Shown: positions 9,601-18,317, numbered from the stretch's first letter. The stretch: 64,000 nucleotides of DNA from Streptococcus azizii (GCF_001984715.1 NZ_MSPR01000003.1:1-64000), one strand, 5' to 3'. Numbers and translations: made by a program. The notes: generated by a model from the letters alone, not told the origin.

Positions 9601-9989
9601 TGATTATCTTGATTGTCTTGTCGGTTCTCCTTGGAATCGTGATTCTCTATAATCTGACTACTATCAATATAGCAGAGCGGATTCGGGAACTGTCGACTAT
9701 CAAGGTTCTAGGGTTTTATGATGCTGAGGTGACCTTCTACATCTATAGAGAAACCATGATTCTATCTCTTGTGGGCATCTTCCTCGGATTGATAGGAGGC
9801 TTCTTCCTACACAGGCTCCTTCTCCATGTCATTGCTTCGCCGGCCATTCTCTTTACTCCGACAGTATCTCTGGATGTTTATTTGGTGCCAGTTGTTGCTG
9901 TTTTAGGTATTTTAGTGGTATTGGGGCTATCTGTCCATCGCCGTTTGAGCAGACTTGATATGCTAGAGGCTCTCAAATCAGGGGATTGA
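6627..9989 (+). CDS. FtsX-family ABC permease with large extracytoplasmic coiled coil
   Basis: An 1120-aa permease. One N-terminal membrane segment (about residues 15-36) is followed by a MacB-like periplasmic-type domain and then by about 300 residues (roughly 240-560) of Ala/Gln/Glu-rich heptads that should form a long coiled coil. A first FtsX unit with three membrane segments lies at about 585-710, a further segment at about 755, and a second FtsX unit at about 980-1115. Both FtsX units carry the coupling motif ILKALGY / TIKVLGF. It works with the ATPase encoded upstream. Such two-gene exporters are common in Firmicutes, and the coiled coil may reach through the wall or engage a surface partner. 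Substrate cannot be assigned. Confidence 0.85.
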   Translation: MKKRTYWKTIWQSLLSSKGRFFSIFHLMLIGSMALIGLKVAAPNMEKTAQNYIDQGQMMDLAVMSDLGISQADKAELDSIAGAQIEYAYFKDVTLETGTEAIRLFSIPKTISLYQLRAGKAPSSEKEVLLSTNLRGKYRIGDTIRVKEGEKQASVLKETVLTVTGFADAAEIWGNINLGPASAGTGQLAGYAFVPETTFDSEVYMMARIRYDDVREIPYYQPAYQQRISVHQEELNRLLSDNGKKRLESISKEAREKMGEAEQDITAAQDQLAEAENQIATNEANLEEAKAQLDQGQAALESRKQRLDQVAMDLTTAKEQLDDSHSQLQLAQKELETHRANLDNSQQELAQGEAALMTAQSDLTAKEQELEQLAARIAQARNDFERTTQAIQDQVAVALAMGENPSDVPELVDLQLRLKQLESDLATMEQAYQVGMRAYETGKSYYQLQEAIYRKAKEQYEYGESQYQIALNSYQEGEQAYQTGLVEYESARLVYESGQEQLALAHAHLDDKRAELGRGQAALQEAKQAFERQRLSAEQEIKAARKELQVAQADLAQLSTPEYKSYTRDSFPGGNGYANYVSSTRSISAVGNIFPAVLYVVAALVTFMTMTRFVDEERSNVGILKALGYTNAQVLIKFVIYGLASGLLGTVAGLLLGNFLLAPMISRIITDTTVIGESQLYFYPEWFLLAMIFSLLSSVLPAYLVAGKELREKPALLLQAKPPVSGAKIFLEHLSFIWRRMTFTQKVTARNIVRYKKRMLMTVIGVAGAVALLFAGLGIRSSISRVTDQQFSQLLHYQMVVVEQTRASQEEKAAVKKAFDAKGIQKTLPIAYYGLTESMKGQAEALAISLFVSQEKELSPFVSLRSPVTGQALALPEKGAIISEKLAQLYQVQVGDKLTLHLNQEPIDLKVAGITEMYAGHFIYLSATAYQEATKQTYQPNASLLVLENDHKETVEKTATNLLALRGVVAVVQNTSLITLLETIVQSLQSVMIILIVLSVLLGIVILYNLTTINIAERIRELSTIKVLGFYDAEVTFYIYRETMILSLVGIFLGLIGGFFLHRLLLHVIASPAILFTPTVSLDVYLVPVVAVLGILVVLGLSVHRRLSRLDMLEALKSGD

Positions 9990-11060
9990 AACAGTTCGGT
10001 GAACTGTTTCAACTGGTCACCTAGAAATGCGAAAGTGACCACAGAAGCCCGAGCCTAGAAAGGAACAAGTGAGGAAATTTACCAATGAGCCTAAAAATTA
10101 GACGGCGAGATTAGCAGTTGTCGGAGTCATCTGCTTCGATTTCCTAATTTTCATTCGGTTTTTTAACGGCTTCACATCTTGTGTAATTGAGTTTAGCCTA
10201 AAACCTCGGAAAAAAGATAGGCAGCTGTTTCGGCTTTAGCCGATTACAGATGAGATTGAAACAGTTCGGTGAACTGTTTCAACTGGTCACCTAGAAATGC
10301 GAAAGTGACCACAGAAGTTCGGTGAACTGTTTCAACTGGTCACCTAGAAATACGAAAGTGACCACAGAAGCCCGAGCCTAGAAAGGAACAAGTGAGGAAA
10401 TTTACCAATGAGCCTAAAAATTAGACGGCGAGATTAGCAGTTGTCGGAGTCACCTGCTTCGATTTCCTAATTTTCATTCGGTTTTTTAACGGCTTCACAT
10501 CTTGTGTAATTGAACACGGGCTAAAAGCTCGGAAAAAAGATAGGCAGCTGTTTTGGCTTTAGCCAATTACAGCTGAGATTGAAACAGTTCGGTGAACTGT
10601 TTCAACTGGTCACCCAAAAAGAAGAAAGTGACCATAGAAGCCTGAACCTAGAAAGGAACAAGTGAGGAAATTTGCCAATGAGCCTAAAAATTAGACGGCG
10701 AGATTAGCAGTTGTCGGAGTCATCTGCTTCGATTTCCTAATTTTCATTCGCTTTTTACACGCCCTTTGTATCTTATAATTGAGTTCAGCTTAAAACCTCG
10801 GAAAAAAGATAGATTTCCTCGTGTTCATCGAACACGTCGTCAATCTCCTATTTTTCATTCGGTTTTTTAACGGCTTCACATCTTACTGTAACTGAGTTCG
10901 GACTAAGGTCTTTGTGAAAAAGATAATTCTTCCTAGCTTCAAAGGTATGGTATACCTTTGAAGGCGGGAAATAGAAGTTTGCTTTAGCAAACTCTCAGCA
11001 ACTCTCTGCGTCAGAATTCCTATTTTCACTTAGACCTTTTACCGTCCTCACATCTTGTAA
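9990..11060. repeat. Large modular palindrome array downstream of the ABC transporter
   Basis: About 1.07 kb without genes. A unit of about 260-300 bp is repeated three to four times in tandem (starts near 9987, 10256, 10315 and 10577). Each has GAAACAGTTC/GAACTGTTTC, GGTCAC/GTGACC, a phrase GAAAGGAACAAGTGAGGAAA, GATTAGCAGTTGTCGG, and a linker ending CATCTT ... AAAAAAGATAGG. The 10315 copy interrupts the 10256 copy after only about 60 bp, which shows recent internal duplication. The last modules (10800-11060) carry GTGTTC/GAACAC, a CTTCAAAGGTATGG/TATACCTTTGAAG hairpin and AGTTTGC/GCAAACT. Confidence 0.75.
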
Positions 11061-11061
11061 G

Positions 11062-11200
11062 GGCAAGTGATGTCGTGAAGTACAGCAAGGTGGCGCCGGC
11101 GTGCTTTAAAGAGATTTTTGAAGAATATCAAAGTGTATCACATACAGAAACCAGCTCTATTCGATAGGGCTGGTTTTTATGGGTGAGCTCTTTGTCGTAT
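11062..11200. repeat. RUP-right-end-like block carrying a terminator, copy 1
   Basis: A block shared with 16485-16600 and 18210-18325: a GATGTCGT phrase, TTAAAGAGATTTTTGAAGAATAT, AAAGTGTATCACATA and then a strong terminator hairpin. The AAAGAGATTTTTGAAGAATAT part resembles the right end of pneumococcal RUP elements. Confidence 0.6.
11148..11178 (+). terminator. Terminator in repeated block, copy 1
   Basis: Stem AAACCAGCTCTAT / ATAGGGCTGGTTT (one G-U pair) with loop tcg, followed by a T run. The identical hairpin occurs at 16560 and 18287. Confidence 0.8.
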
Positions 11201-11280
11201 TTCTTATTCTCCGCGTATTTATAACCATAATAGATTGAAACAACATGAGGACACTTGTTTGCTGGCTCTAGAGTTCAATA

Positions 11281-11658
11281 ATACTCAATAAAAATCAAAA
11301 GTAGACTAGGAATCGAAGGCGAAGGTAGTTGAAATAGTTGATAACTATTTCAAGTTGGAAATAAGAAAAGTCGCGACTTTTCTCAATAGTTCCACCCTAT
11401 TTCAAGGGAACAGGCTAAAAACCTCCACTGGAGCTTTTCACTCGTCAAGATACGAGGACGTAAAACAACTCCTAGACAAAATAGAAAATGCGACGAAGAA
11501 GTAAAGGACGTTTGCTAAGGCAAACTCCTATTTCCCGCCTTCAAAGGTATACTATACCTTTGAAGCTAGGAGTATTTATCTTTTTGTCAGCGAGTTGTAG
11601 TCCGAGTTCAATTCACCGAGACGAGTTGACAACGTATCCTTTTGATTTTTAAAGAGTA
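11281..11658. mobile_element. RUP-like element with a nested palindrome module (378 bp)
   Basis: Left end ATACTCAATAAAAATCAAAAG and right end CTTTTGATTTTTAAAGAGTAT as in the 104-bp copy, but the interior is about 270 bp longer. The extra part contains modules of the palindrome arrays: GAAATAGTT/AACTATTTC, AAAACCTCC/GGAGCTTTT, AAGATACGAGGACG ... AGTATTTATCTTTTT, and a hairpin CTTCAAAGGTATAC/TATACCTTTGAAG. One family has therefore inserted into or been captured by the other. Confidence 0.65.
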
Positions 11659-11811
11659 TAAGATGATGGGAGGCTTCTAGATTGTCTCATTACTTGTCCT
11701 ATTCTTGTTTCAACTCACTATCCTTGAGCTGGTTTAAAGAGTATAAAAAGATTTTTGAAGAGTATGAAAAAACTTGTAAATCATTTTCCAAATGTTTCAT
11801 AGGGATAAGTG

Positions 11812-11840
11812 TTGACATATATGTTTGGGTGATATATACT
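11812..11840 (+). promoter_or_regulatory. Consensus sigma-A promoter of the LPKTG adhesin gene
   Basis: TTGACA at 11812-11817, 17-nt spacer, TATACT at 11835-11840. The start codon of the adhesin is 60 nt downstream of the -10 box. This makes the small ORF overlapping the promoter (11682-11867) unlikely to be real. Confidence 0.85.
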
Positions 11841-11900
11841 ATGTGGTATATAATGGCTAAAAAATAGAGTTTGTGTCACATGTGAAAGGGGGATACAAGA

Positions 11901-14900
11901 ATGAAAAAGAAATTCCTATGGATATTCCGTACGCTACTCTATCTACTATTGATTGGGGGGAATGTGCTTCCAGCAGCAGTGGTGCTGGCGCAAGACCCTA
12001 CAGGTGCTACTCCTGTGACAGTCTCACCAGGAGAGGCGCCAGGTCTGCCTGAAAGTGAGAGAGATGACCCGGTAGCTAGCTCCTCGACGTCGAGTCCTCT
12101 AGTGGAGGAATCTGCAGCGACTGTCAGTAGTTCCTCTACTACAGAAGCACCCTCCTTGCCAGCTACTGATGTGCCGACCTCCAGTAGTGCAGCACTATCT
12201 GAGAGTGCTGCACCTGAGTCGGCTTTTCGCTCAGTGCCTGAGACGAGTGATGTGAGTTCGACTCCTGCTAGAGCTGTAGACGATAGCTTTGCAGCAGAGC
12301 TACGAATCTTTACAGAGGATACGAACGAGGATGGCAGCGAGAAGCTGGAATATTGGACCGGTGAAGGAGTCAATCCTTATGCTGAGTTCCGTATCTCAGG
12401 TACAGGTGTCAGTATTCAACATGCAAAGACAAGGCTGACCGTTCCAAAGAAGTATGTAGAGAATCGACCTCAATTTACCAAGATTGCCTCAGCAGAAAGT
12501 TGGGAGATGAAGGAAGATGCGAATAATTGGTATGTAGAGTATTCCTTCAATGTCTTGGCTGGAGGGCAGATTGTAGCGACTCCTTTTCCTTATAGTATGC
12601 AACAACCTGAGACTCCAAATGGTTTTAGAACACCTGTTGTCTATGAGTTATTTGATGGAGAAGGCAGGCTCTTAAAATCAGCGACTAAGACCTTTATAGC
12701 AAAGGCTAATCCTAGTAGGCCGATCAACATTGTGAGCGATTCACGGCAAGGAACAGGGGCCGATTCGATCATGACAGGAGTGGACAAAAAGAGAGAGACT
12801 CTTGAGGGTGAGACGGTCATTACGGCGACTATTGGTGTGCAAAAGGAGGCGGATAAGGAGCGGACCTTCTCTGATGAAAGAACCCCTCATGCGACCTTCC
12901 TAATCGGTATAGAAGCTGCCGATGGAAAGTATGGAAAGTACCGTCCAACGACGATTAAAGTAGTCGAACACTTGCCTGCTGGTGCTGTGATGCAGGGGAA
13001 ACCTACAGCAGCAGGCTATTATGTATACAATGGCTACAAATGGAGCTACGATCCGCAAGGGCATACAGCCACCTATGAGGGACCAGCCTTTACTTATATA
13101 CAGGATAAAACTTACTATGTAGCAGAATTACGCCTATCATTTCCGAATCAACCCTACTCAACGATTCATCTCAATAGAGCGACCATTATCGCAGAACCAG
13201 GGACTCCAGAAGAAGTCACCCTCGGTCAGGTAGAAGAGCGTGTGAAATGGCATCCAGTGATGGTGACTCCTAGTGGCCGAGGAAAAATTTTTAAGGTCGG
13301 CTACAAGCAGTGGCCATCAGACGGCCTTCCTTTTAATCCGAATAATAGGAATACGGATACGGATGTACGATATAGCATTGGTGTCAGCAACGAGGCTAAT
13401 AATGTTGTAGATGAGGAGACAGGAAAGCCCTATACCACCTATGTGAAAGAATTGGTGGATTTTGACTTAGACAACCGTCTCTATTATTCCTATCTGCAAT
13501 TAGCTCCGTATGATTCGATTGACCCAATCGAACGAGCTGGTGGTTACAAGGTATATGGTGAGTCAGCTGATGGAACACGAACTTTCTTGTTTGAAGGGGA
13601 TCTGACTCGTTCCAAACAGCCTATCAACGATACACAAGACCAGTATGAAAAACTTGTTATTGTATTTGAGAATCCTGTGGAATTAGCAGGAAACAAAGCT
13701 GGGGTCTGGTTTTATGTAGGCACGACTGTGAAAGAGGAGGTCTGGAGTCAGTGGCGGACAACTGGTCTTAGAAGCGACGATGTTCCATATGATAGGGATC
13801 AGGAACAGCGTCTCTATAATTCGCTTGAAGCAAGTATCTCCAACCGTGCAGACGGTCCGTATACAAAGGGAATAACGGATGCTGCTACCTTCTTTAGGGG
13901 TGAGGTGCGGGGGATCCGTAGCGACCATGGGAATTCTTACACTGTCTCTTATTCAGATAACAATATCCGAAAGCTCTATGGCTTTGTTCTCCTGAACGGT
14001 CAATTAGCACCTGTCACAGACAATAACCCAGAGTCCAGCTATGTCTTAAAGAATGTCCAGTACATCACCCTCCTGCCTCCAGGTATTGAGTTTGTACCAG
14101 GGAGTGAGACAAAGGAGGAGTTTCAAAATAAGGCAAGGGTGATTCCCAACTATAAGAATACAGGTAAGACGGCTGTCATCTATCATTTGGGAGATCTCAT
14201 TCGCAGTCATGGAAAGAGGGTCGAATTTGATGTTGACACGACCCTCTCTGCTCAGACAGGGGACAATGAGATTGAACACTTCGTCACTTGGGACAATAAT
14301 GACGAATACACTCGTTGGGAGGGGGATAAGGAAAATTATACGGACGCCCTAGACTTAGATGGTGATGGCAATACAGAGGAGGTCTTTCTACGTGGGACCA
14401 ATACGATCCACTTTATTCCGCCACGAGAAGTTGTGGTGAAAAAGTTTGTATCGCTCGATAAGGAACATTGGTCCTTGTCGGCTCCGTATGCAGATTTGGG
14501 ACAGGATGTTTATTATAAACTCAGTATCTTCAACAATTCCTTGATTCCTTTGGAGGACGTTTCTCTCCTTGATGTTCTTCCATATGTAGGGGATCACAAG
14601 ATTGTAGCAAACGATGCCGGGGACTATCTTTCTCGAGAGTCTGTATTCCCTGTGCAGTTAGCGGAAAGTATCGAAGCAATCGCAGAAAATAGGGCCTTCC
14701 TTCAAAAATTTGATGTCCTCTATTCAACAGATGTCCAAGGACCGACCCTTGCGAGTACCCGCGATGCCCACTTTGTCCCGGCAGCGAGTATTACTGATTT
14801 TACACAGGTCACATTAGTGAAATTTGTCTTGAAACCAGGTCAAGTCTTACAAGTGAAAGAAGAGATTGGCTGTATTTTCCATGGTACATTACCGTATGAT

Positions 14901-16466
14901 GAGAAGCTCGACAATTTCGCAAGGGCAAACAATTCCGGAGCTTTTAGTCTAAACAAGGTAGATTACATTGAAGGAAATCAAGTAAGCTCCCCCATCGTCC
15001 ATTATCAAGTAGATGGCACCTTCTTCTACGATGTAAATCGTGATGGTACACGCAGTGATGATGAGCCATTGTTGAAGGGCTACCAAGTTCAACTGATGAA
15101 TGAAGATGGTACGCAAGCCCTTGATCGAGAGGGAAGAAAGATTACTGCCGAGACAGACGAAAATGGTTACTACCGGATGGCTGTCTACAAGCGTGGCAAT
15201 TACTATGTTCAGGTGGTGAAAAAACATGAGAATGAAGAGTTTACAAGGCTTCATGATGGGGTAGGCACTCGCCTTGAAAAAGACCAGTTTATCGGCAATG
15301 ATACTAGCCAGGATGTAGCGGATAGCTCTCTTGGGAAGACCCGCCTTCTAGTGTTAGAACCAAGCAACATTCCAAGTAGCCTAGCGACTAGCAGTAAGGA
15401 AGAGCTGGCAAAGCATATCAGAGAGACTCCGACCAGTCTTATTGCGACACGCAATGTTGGACTCTTGCCGACAGGTAGCATCAAGATTGTCAAAGTAGAC
15501 GAGCAGCAACAACCGCTAAAAGATGTTGCCTTTACCTTGAAAAAGGGAGACTTCAGCCTTCCGTTAAGGACAGATGACAGGGGAGAGGCAGCGGTTACTG
15601 GCTTAGACCCAGGCTCCTATACCTTGACTGAGGACGAGACGGGCGCTGCCTATGTCCTTGATGCCAAAGATAGAGAAGTGATCCTTGGGAAGGACCAGCT
15701 AGACGTGACGGTAACTGTCGTCAATAAGTTGAAGCGTTCAACAGTTGTCCTCACAAAGACTGATCATGATACAGGTCAAGCCTTAGCAGGTGTCACCTTT
15801 GAAGTCCGTCAAGGGGACAAGGTCATTGCAAGTGCAAAGACCGATGATGAGGGGCAGGTGACCTTTACAGACCTAGCTTATGGAGACTACCAATTAGTTG
15901 AGACAGCAACGCTGGCAAGCCATGTTCTTGATACCACTCCCCTCCCTGTTTCAGTGAGAGAACATCAGGTCGTCATCGAAAAGACCCTGACCAATCGTAG
16001 GAAGAAAGCTACGCTTGTTTTGAAAAAGGTAGATGCCCCTACTAAAAAAGCCTTGGCAGGAGTCACCTTTGAACTCCGTCAAGGGGACAAGGTCATCGAT
16101 ACACAAGTGACAGATGCGCAAGGCTTACTGACTTTTAAAGATGTTGTTTATGGGGACTATACAGTTGTTGAGACCAAGGCTCTGGCAGGCTATGTAGTAG
16201 CAGATAAGCCACAGGCAGTCAGTGTGACAGAAGATGGGGCGATGATTGATCTGGGGCAAGTAGAAAATCATCTAGTTCCGCCAGTACCACCGATTGTCAC
16301 ACCACCAACCAGCACCACTTCCCCATCAGGGAAATCAGTAGCGCAGGCAGCTATCCAGCAGATTCTGCCAAAAACGGGTGCAGCCCTTTCGTATCTATCA
16401 CTTCTTGGCTTCCTTCTCTTACTAGGACTTGGCTTATACTTGATAAACATCAAACTAGAAAGCTAG
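11901..16466 (+). CDS. LPKTG cell-wall-anchored adhesin with SdrD-B-like and SpaA/Cna-B domains
   Basis: A 1521-aa surface protein. Residues 1-31 are a signal peptide (MKKKFLWIFRTLLYLLLIGG ... VLAQ). Residues about 35-125 are a Ser/Ala/Pro/Thr-rich linker. The large middle (about 130-1030) has no recognised family but looks like successive Ig-like adhesin folds. A SdrD-B-like calcium-binding-type domain follows at about 1030-1110 (FFYDVNRDGTRSDDEPLLKG). Three SpaA/Cna-B domains (SIKIVKVDEQQQPLKDVAFT, TVVLTKTDHDTGQALAGVTF, TLVLKKVDAPTKKALAGVTF) span about 1190-1450. These often form internal isopeptide bonds. The sortase signal LPKTG is at about residue 1490, followed by a membrane segment and a short KLES tail. 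AAAGGGGGA precedes ATG 11901 by 8 nt. Transcribed from the promoter at 11812; terminator at 16560. Confidence 0.9.
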   Translation: MKKKFLWIFRTLLYLLLIGGNVLPAAVVLAQDPTGATPVTVSPGEAPGLPESERDDPVASSSTSSPLVEESAATVSSSSTTEAPSLPATDVPTSSSAALSESAAPESAFRSVPETSDVSSTPARAVDDSFAAELRIFTEDTNEDGSEKLEYWTGEGVNPYAEFRISGTGVSIQHAKTRLTVPKKYVENRPQFTKIASAESWEMKEDANNWYVEYSFNVLAGGQIVATPFPYSMQQPETPNGFRTPVVYELFDGEGRLLKSATKTFIAKANPSRPINIVSDSRQGTGADSIMTGVDKKRETLEGETVITATIGVQKEADKERTFSDERTPHATFLIGIEAADGKYGKYRPTTIKVVEHLPAGAVMQGKPTAAGYYVYNGYKWSYDPQGHTATYEGPAFTYIQDKTYYVAELRLSFPNQPYSTIHLNRATIIAEPGTPEEVTLGQVEERVKWHPVMVTPSGRGKIFKVGYKQWPSDGLPFNPNNRNTDTDVRYSIGVSNEANNVVDEETGKPYTTYVKELVDFDLDNRLYYSYLQLAPYDSIDPIERAGGYKVYGESADGTRTFLFEGDLTRSKQPINDTQDQYEKLVIVFENPVELAGNKAGVWFYVGTTVKEEVWSQWRTTGLRSDDVPYDRDQEQRLYNSLEASISNRADGPYTKGITDAATFFRGEVRGIRSDHGNSYTVSYSDNNIRKLYGFVLLNGQLAPVTDNNPESSYVLKNVQYITLLPPGIEFVPGSETKEEFQNKARVIPNYKNTGKTAVIYHLGDLIRSHGKRVEFDVDTTLSAQTGDNEIEHFVTWDNNDEYTRWEGDKENYTDALDLDGDGNTEEVFLRGTNTIHFIPPREVVVKKFVSLDKEHWSLSAPYADLGQDVYYKLSIFNNSLIPLEDVSLLDVLPYVGDHKIVANDAGDYLSRESVFPVQLAESIEAIAENRAFLQKFDVLYSTDVQGPTLASTRDAHFVPAASITDFTQVTLVKFVLKPGQVLQVKEEIGCIFHGTLPYDEKLDNFARANNSGAFSLNKVDYIEGNQVSSPIVHYQVDGTFFYDVNRDGTRSDDEPLLKGYQVQLMNEDGTQALDREGRKITAETDENGYYRMAVYKRGNYYVQVVKKHENEEFTRLHDGVGTRLEKDQFIGNDTSQDVADSSLGKTRLLVLEPSNIPSSLATSSKEELAKHIRETPTSLIATRNVGLLPTGSIKIVKVDEQQQPLKDVAFTLKKGDFSLPLRTDDRGEAAVTGLDPGSYTLTEDETGAAYVLDAKDREVILGKDQLDVTVTVVNKLKRSTVVLTKTDHDTGQALAGVTFEVRQGDKVIASAKTDDEGQVTFTDLAYGDYQLVETATLASHVLDTTPLPVSVREHQVVIEKTLTNRRKKATLVLKKVDAPTKKALAGVTFELRQGDKVIDTQVTDAQGLLTFKDVVYGDYTVVETKALAGYVVADKPQAVSVTEDGAMIDLGQVENHLVPPVPPIVTPPTSTTSPSGKSVAQAAIQQILPKTGAALSYLSLLGFLLLLGLGLYLINIKLES

Positions 16467-16484
16467 TGACTTGAGTTCTTAGCA

Positions 16485-16600
16485 CCCTGCGAGAGCAAGC
16501 GATGTCGTTGACGTGTATTAAAGAGATTTTTGAAGAATATCAAAGTGTATCACATATAGAAACCAGCTCTATTCGATAGGGCTGGTTTTTGTAGGTGAGC
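16485..16600. repeat. RUP-right-end-like block carrying a terminator, copy 2
   Basis: Same block as at 11062-11200: GCGAGAGCAAGCGATGTCGT, then AAAGAGATTTTTGAAGAATAT, then the AAACCAGC terminator. Here it provides the transcription end of the adhesin gene. Confidence 0.6.
16560..16590 (+). terminator. Terminator of the LPKTG adhesin gene
   Basis: Stem AAACCAGCTCTAT / ATAGGGCTGGTTT with a T run, same sequence as at 11148 and 18287. Confidence 0.85.
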
Positions 16601-16927
16601 TCGTTGTCGTATTTCCTATTTTCCGCGCTTTTAAGTTCATTTATAACGATAATAGATTGAAACAACATGAGGACACTAGTTTGCTATAGAGTTCAATAAG
16701 AATATAGTGGACTTCTATATTGTCTAAAAGATTAATAAAAGGTAATGACAAAGTCTAACTCTTTTATTATAACATAAATATTTTATAATAAACAGACTTG
16801 TTTTTTATAAAATCTAATGCTATAGTAAGGATGAAAGCAGTGAGAATAACTTGTTAGAAAGGAGTTTTCAAGAAAAATCAAGTTCATTCCATTACCAAAC
16901 ATAACCAACTAGAAGGAGGACAATCGT
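16591..16927. other. AT-rich leader region of the phospholipase gene
   Basis: AT-rich and free of ORFs. Repeat-like remnants similar to 11200-11280 (GATTGAAACAACATGAGGAC) occupy 16650-16680. Possible promoter elements for the phospholipase lie near 16800-16830 (TTGTTTTTTATAAAATCTAA, then GCTATAGTA). A strong ribosome site AGAAGGAGGA is at 16911-16920. Confidence 0.4.
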
Positions 16928-17512
16928 ATGAAAAAATTTTTTCTATTATGCCTATGTGTAACAGTCTTATTATCTATAAATAGTGTGGTTCATGCTAATT
17001 CAACAGCAGAGTCGAATCAAACAAGCATGTTCATCCAATCAACTGACGAACGAATTGCCTATATAGATCAAGAAACAGAAGTTGCAATGAACTATATTGT
17101 CCATCATAACAATCGAATGTACTTTGATTTTGATAGAGCGCAAAAAGATGGAGTTTCAGGGGAGGCTCTTGATATAGGCTTAATAATTGAAGATGTCAGC
17201 AATGAATATATGAGTGGGAGATTTACTCCAAATACTTATTTTCGTTCTATCTCACTTCCAGTGTATGGCAACTATTGTGGACCTGGTCATAGTGGAAATA
17301 ATTTTACCTTGCCACCTGTTGATCACTTAGATTGGGGTTGCATGCAACATGATAAATGTTATAAGCCTTGGTCCCCGGGACAAAACTGTGAATGTAACCG
17401 ACAATTAGTTCATTTTATTCAAACCAATAGGAGGTGGATGCCAGATTCTGCCCTTCCAATAGCTAATGCTATCAAAGCATATTTTGAAAGAGTAGGACTT
17501 ATTGGATGCTAA
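16928..17512 (+). CDS. Secreted phospholipase A2 (prokaryotic PLA2 / SlaA-like)
   Basis: A 194-aa secreted enzyme expected to cleave the sn-2 acyl ester of phospholipids. Signal peptide at about 1-24 (MKKFFLLCLCVTVLLSINS ... VHA). The PLA2 core is clear: YCGPGHSGNN as the Ca2+ loop, then LDWGCMQHDKCY with the catalytic His141-Asp142 pair, then CECNRQLVHFIQ. Cysteines at these spacings suit the family's disulfides. It resembles the streptococcal phage-borne SlaA type in architecture, but sequence similarity cannot be measured here. The AGAAGGAGGA ribosome site supports ATG 16928. The next gene overlaps its end by 7 nt, so the two are translationally coupled. Confidence 0.88.
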   Translation: MKKFFLLCLCVTVLLSINSVVHANSTAESNQTSMFIQSTDERIAYIDQETEVAMNYIVHHNNRMYFDFDRAQKDGVSGEALDIGLIIEDVSNEYMSGRFTPNTYFRSISLPVYGNYCGPGHSGNNFTLPPVDHLDWGCMQHDKCYKPWSPGQNCECNRQLVHFIQTNRRWMPDSALPIANAIKAYFERVGLIGC

Positions 17513-17787
17513 AATGGATAAATAAGGTTGGGAATAGGTACAGTCATCACCTTATTGGACTTGTACTATTTATTTGGATTCTCCTACTCGTTCTCCCCAG
17601 TCAATATCTCGGAGAAAACTACTTTCTTAGAAATAAAATCTTAATGGATATATTTCCAATCATCGGTTACATATTCATCGTGTTATCTGGTCTATGTAAA
17701 AATATAACATATTTGATTGTCGGGATTAGTTTGATTTTTGCATTTTATATCACAATGATGGTCGGTTATCTACTTATCGGAGTTTGA
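17506..17787 (+). CDS. Small polytopic membrane protein coupled to the phospholipase
   Basis: A 93-aa hydrophobic protein with three predicted membrane segments (about residues 16-33, 48-66 and 69-91) and a basic N-terminus. Its ATG lies inside the last codons of the phospholipase gene, so it is made with it. No family is recognised. A membrane protein produced together with a secreted membrane-degrading enzyme could protect the producer's own membrane or help secretion; both are inference from position only. Confidence 0.7.
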   Translation: MLKWINKVGNRYSHHLIGLVLFIWILLLVLPSQYLGENYFLRNKILMDIFPIIGYIFIVLSGLCKNITYLIVGISLIFAFYITMMVGYLLIGV

Positions 17788-18230
17788 TATAGTTATTTAT
17801 ACTCCTTAAAAATCACAAGGATACGTTGTCAAGAGTCTCGGGGAATTGAACTGAGTTCGGACTAAAAATGTGAGAAAAAAGATAGCAATAGTCAGGGAAG
17901 TGACTACAGAAGCCCGAACCTAGAAAGGAACAAGTGAGGAAATTTGCCAATGAGCTTAAAAACTAAGAAGCGAAGATAAATACTCCTATTTACTGTCTTT
18001 AATGAATAATGAAGAGGCTGAAAACCTCCACAGGAGCTTTTCACTCGTCGTATTTCCTATTTTCACTTAGACCTTTTAACGTCCTCACATCTTGTGTAAT
18101 TGAGTTCAGCCTAAAACCTCGGAAAAAAGATAAATCTCATTGGTTGCAAGACAACCTGCTTCGATTTCCTATTTTTCATTCGGTTTTTTAACGGCTTCAC
18201 ATCTTACTTGAACTTGCGAGAGCCAGCGAT
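17788..18230. repeat. Modular palindrome array with an inverted RUP fragment
   Basis: Starts with a reversed RUP right end (ATACTCCTTAAAAATCACAA at 17800). Palindrome modules follow: GAAAGGAACAAGTGAGGAAA, a GAAAACCTCC/GGAGCTTTTC hairpin near 18018, GGTTG/CAACC, and linkers with CATCTT and AAAAAAGATA. A small ORF at 18009-18191 runs through these repeats and is not a gene. Confidence 0.65.
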
Positions 18231-18286
18231 GTCGTCGACGTGTTTTAAAGAGATCTTTGAAGAATATCAAAGTGTATCACATATAG

Positions 18287-18317
18287 AAACCAGCTCTATT
18301 CGATAGGGCTGGTTTTT
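18287..18317 (+). terminator. Terminator in repeated block, copy 3
   Basis: Third copy of the AAACCAGC hairpin with T run, within a third copy of the GATGTCGT ... AAAGAGATCTTTGAAGAATAT block (18210-18325). Confidence 0.8.

Noticed and set aside
11682..11867. 61-aa ORF upstream of the LPKTG adhesin
   Set aside because: It overlaps the consensus promoter TTGACA-N17-TATACT and contains RUP-derived text; no ribosome site.
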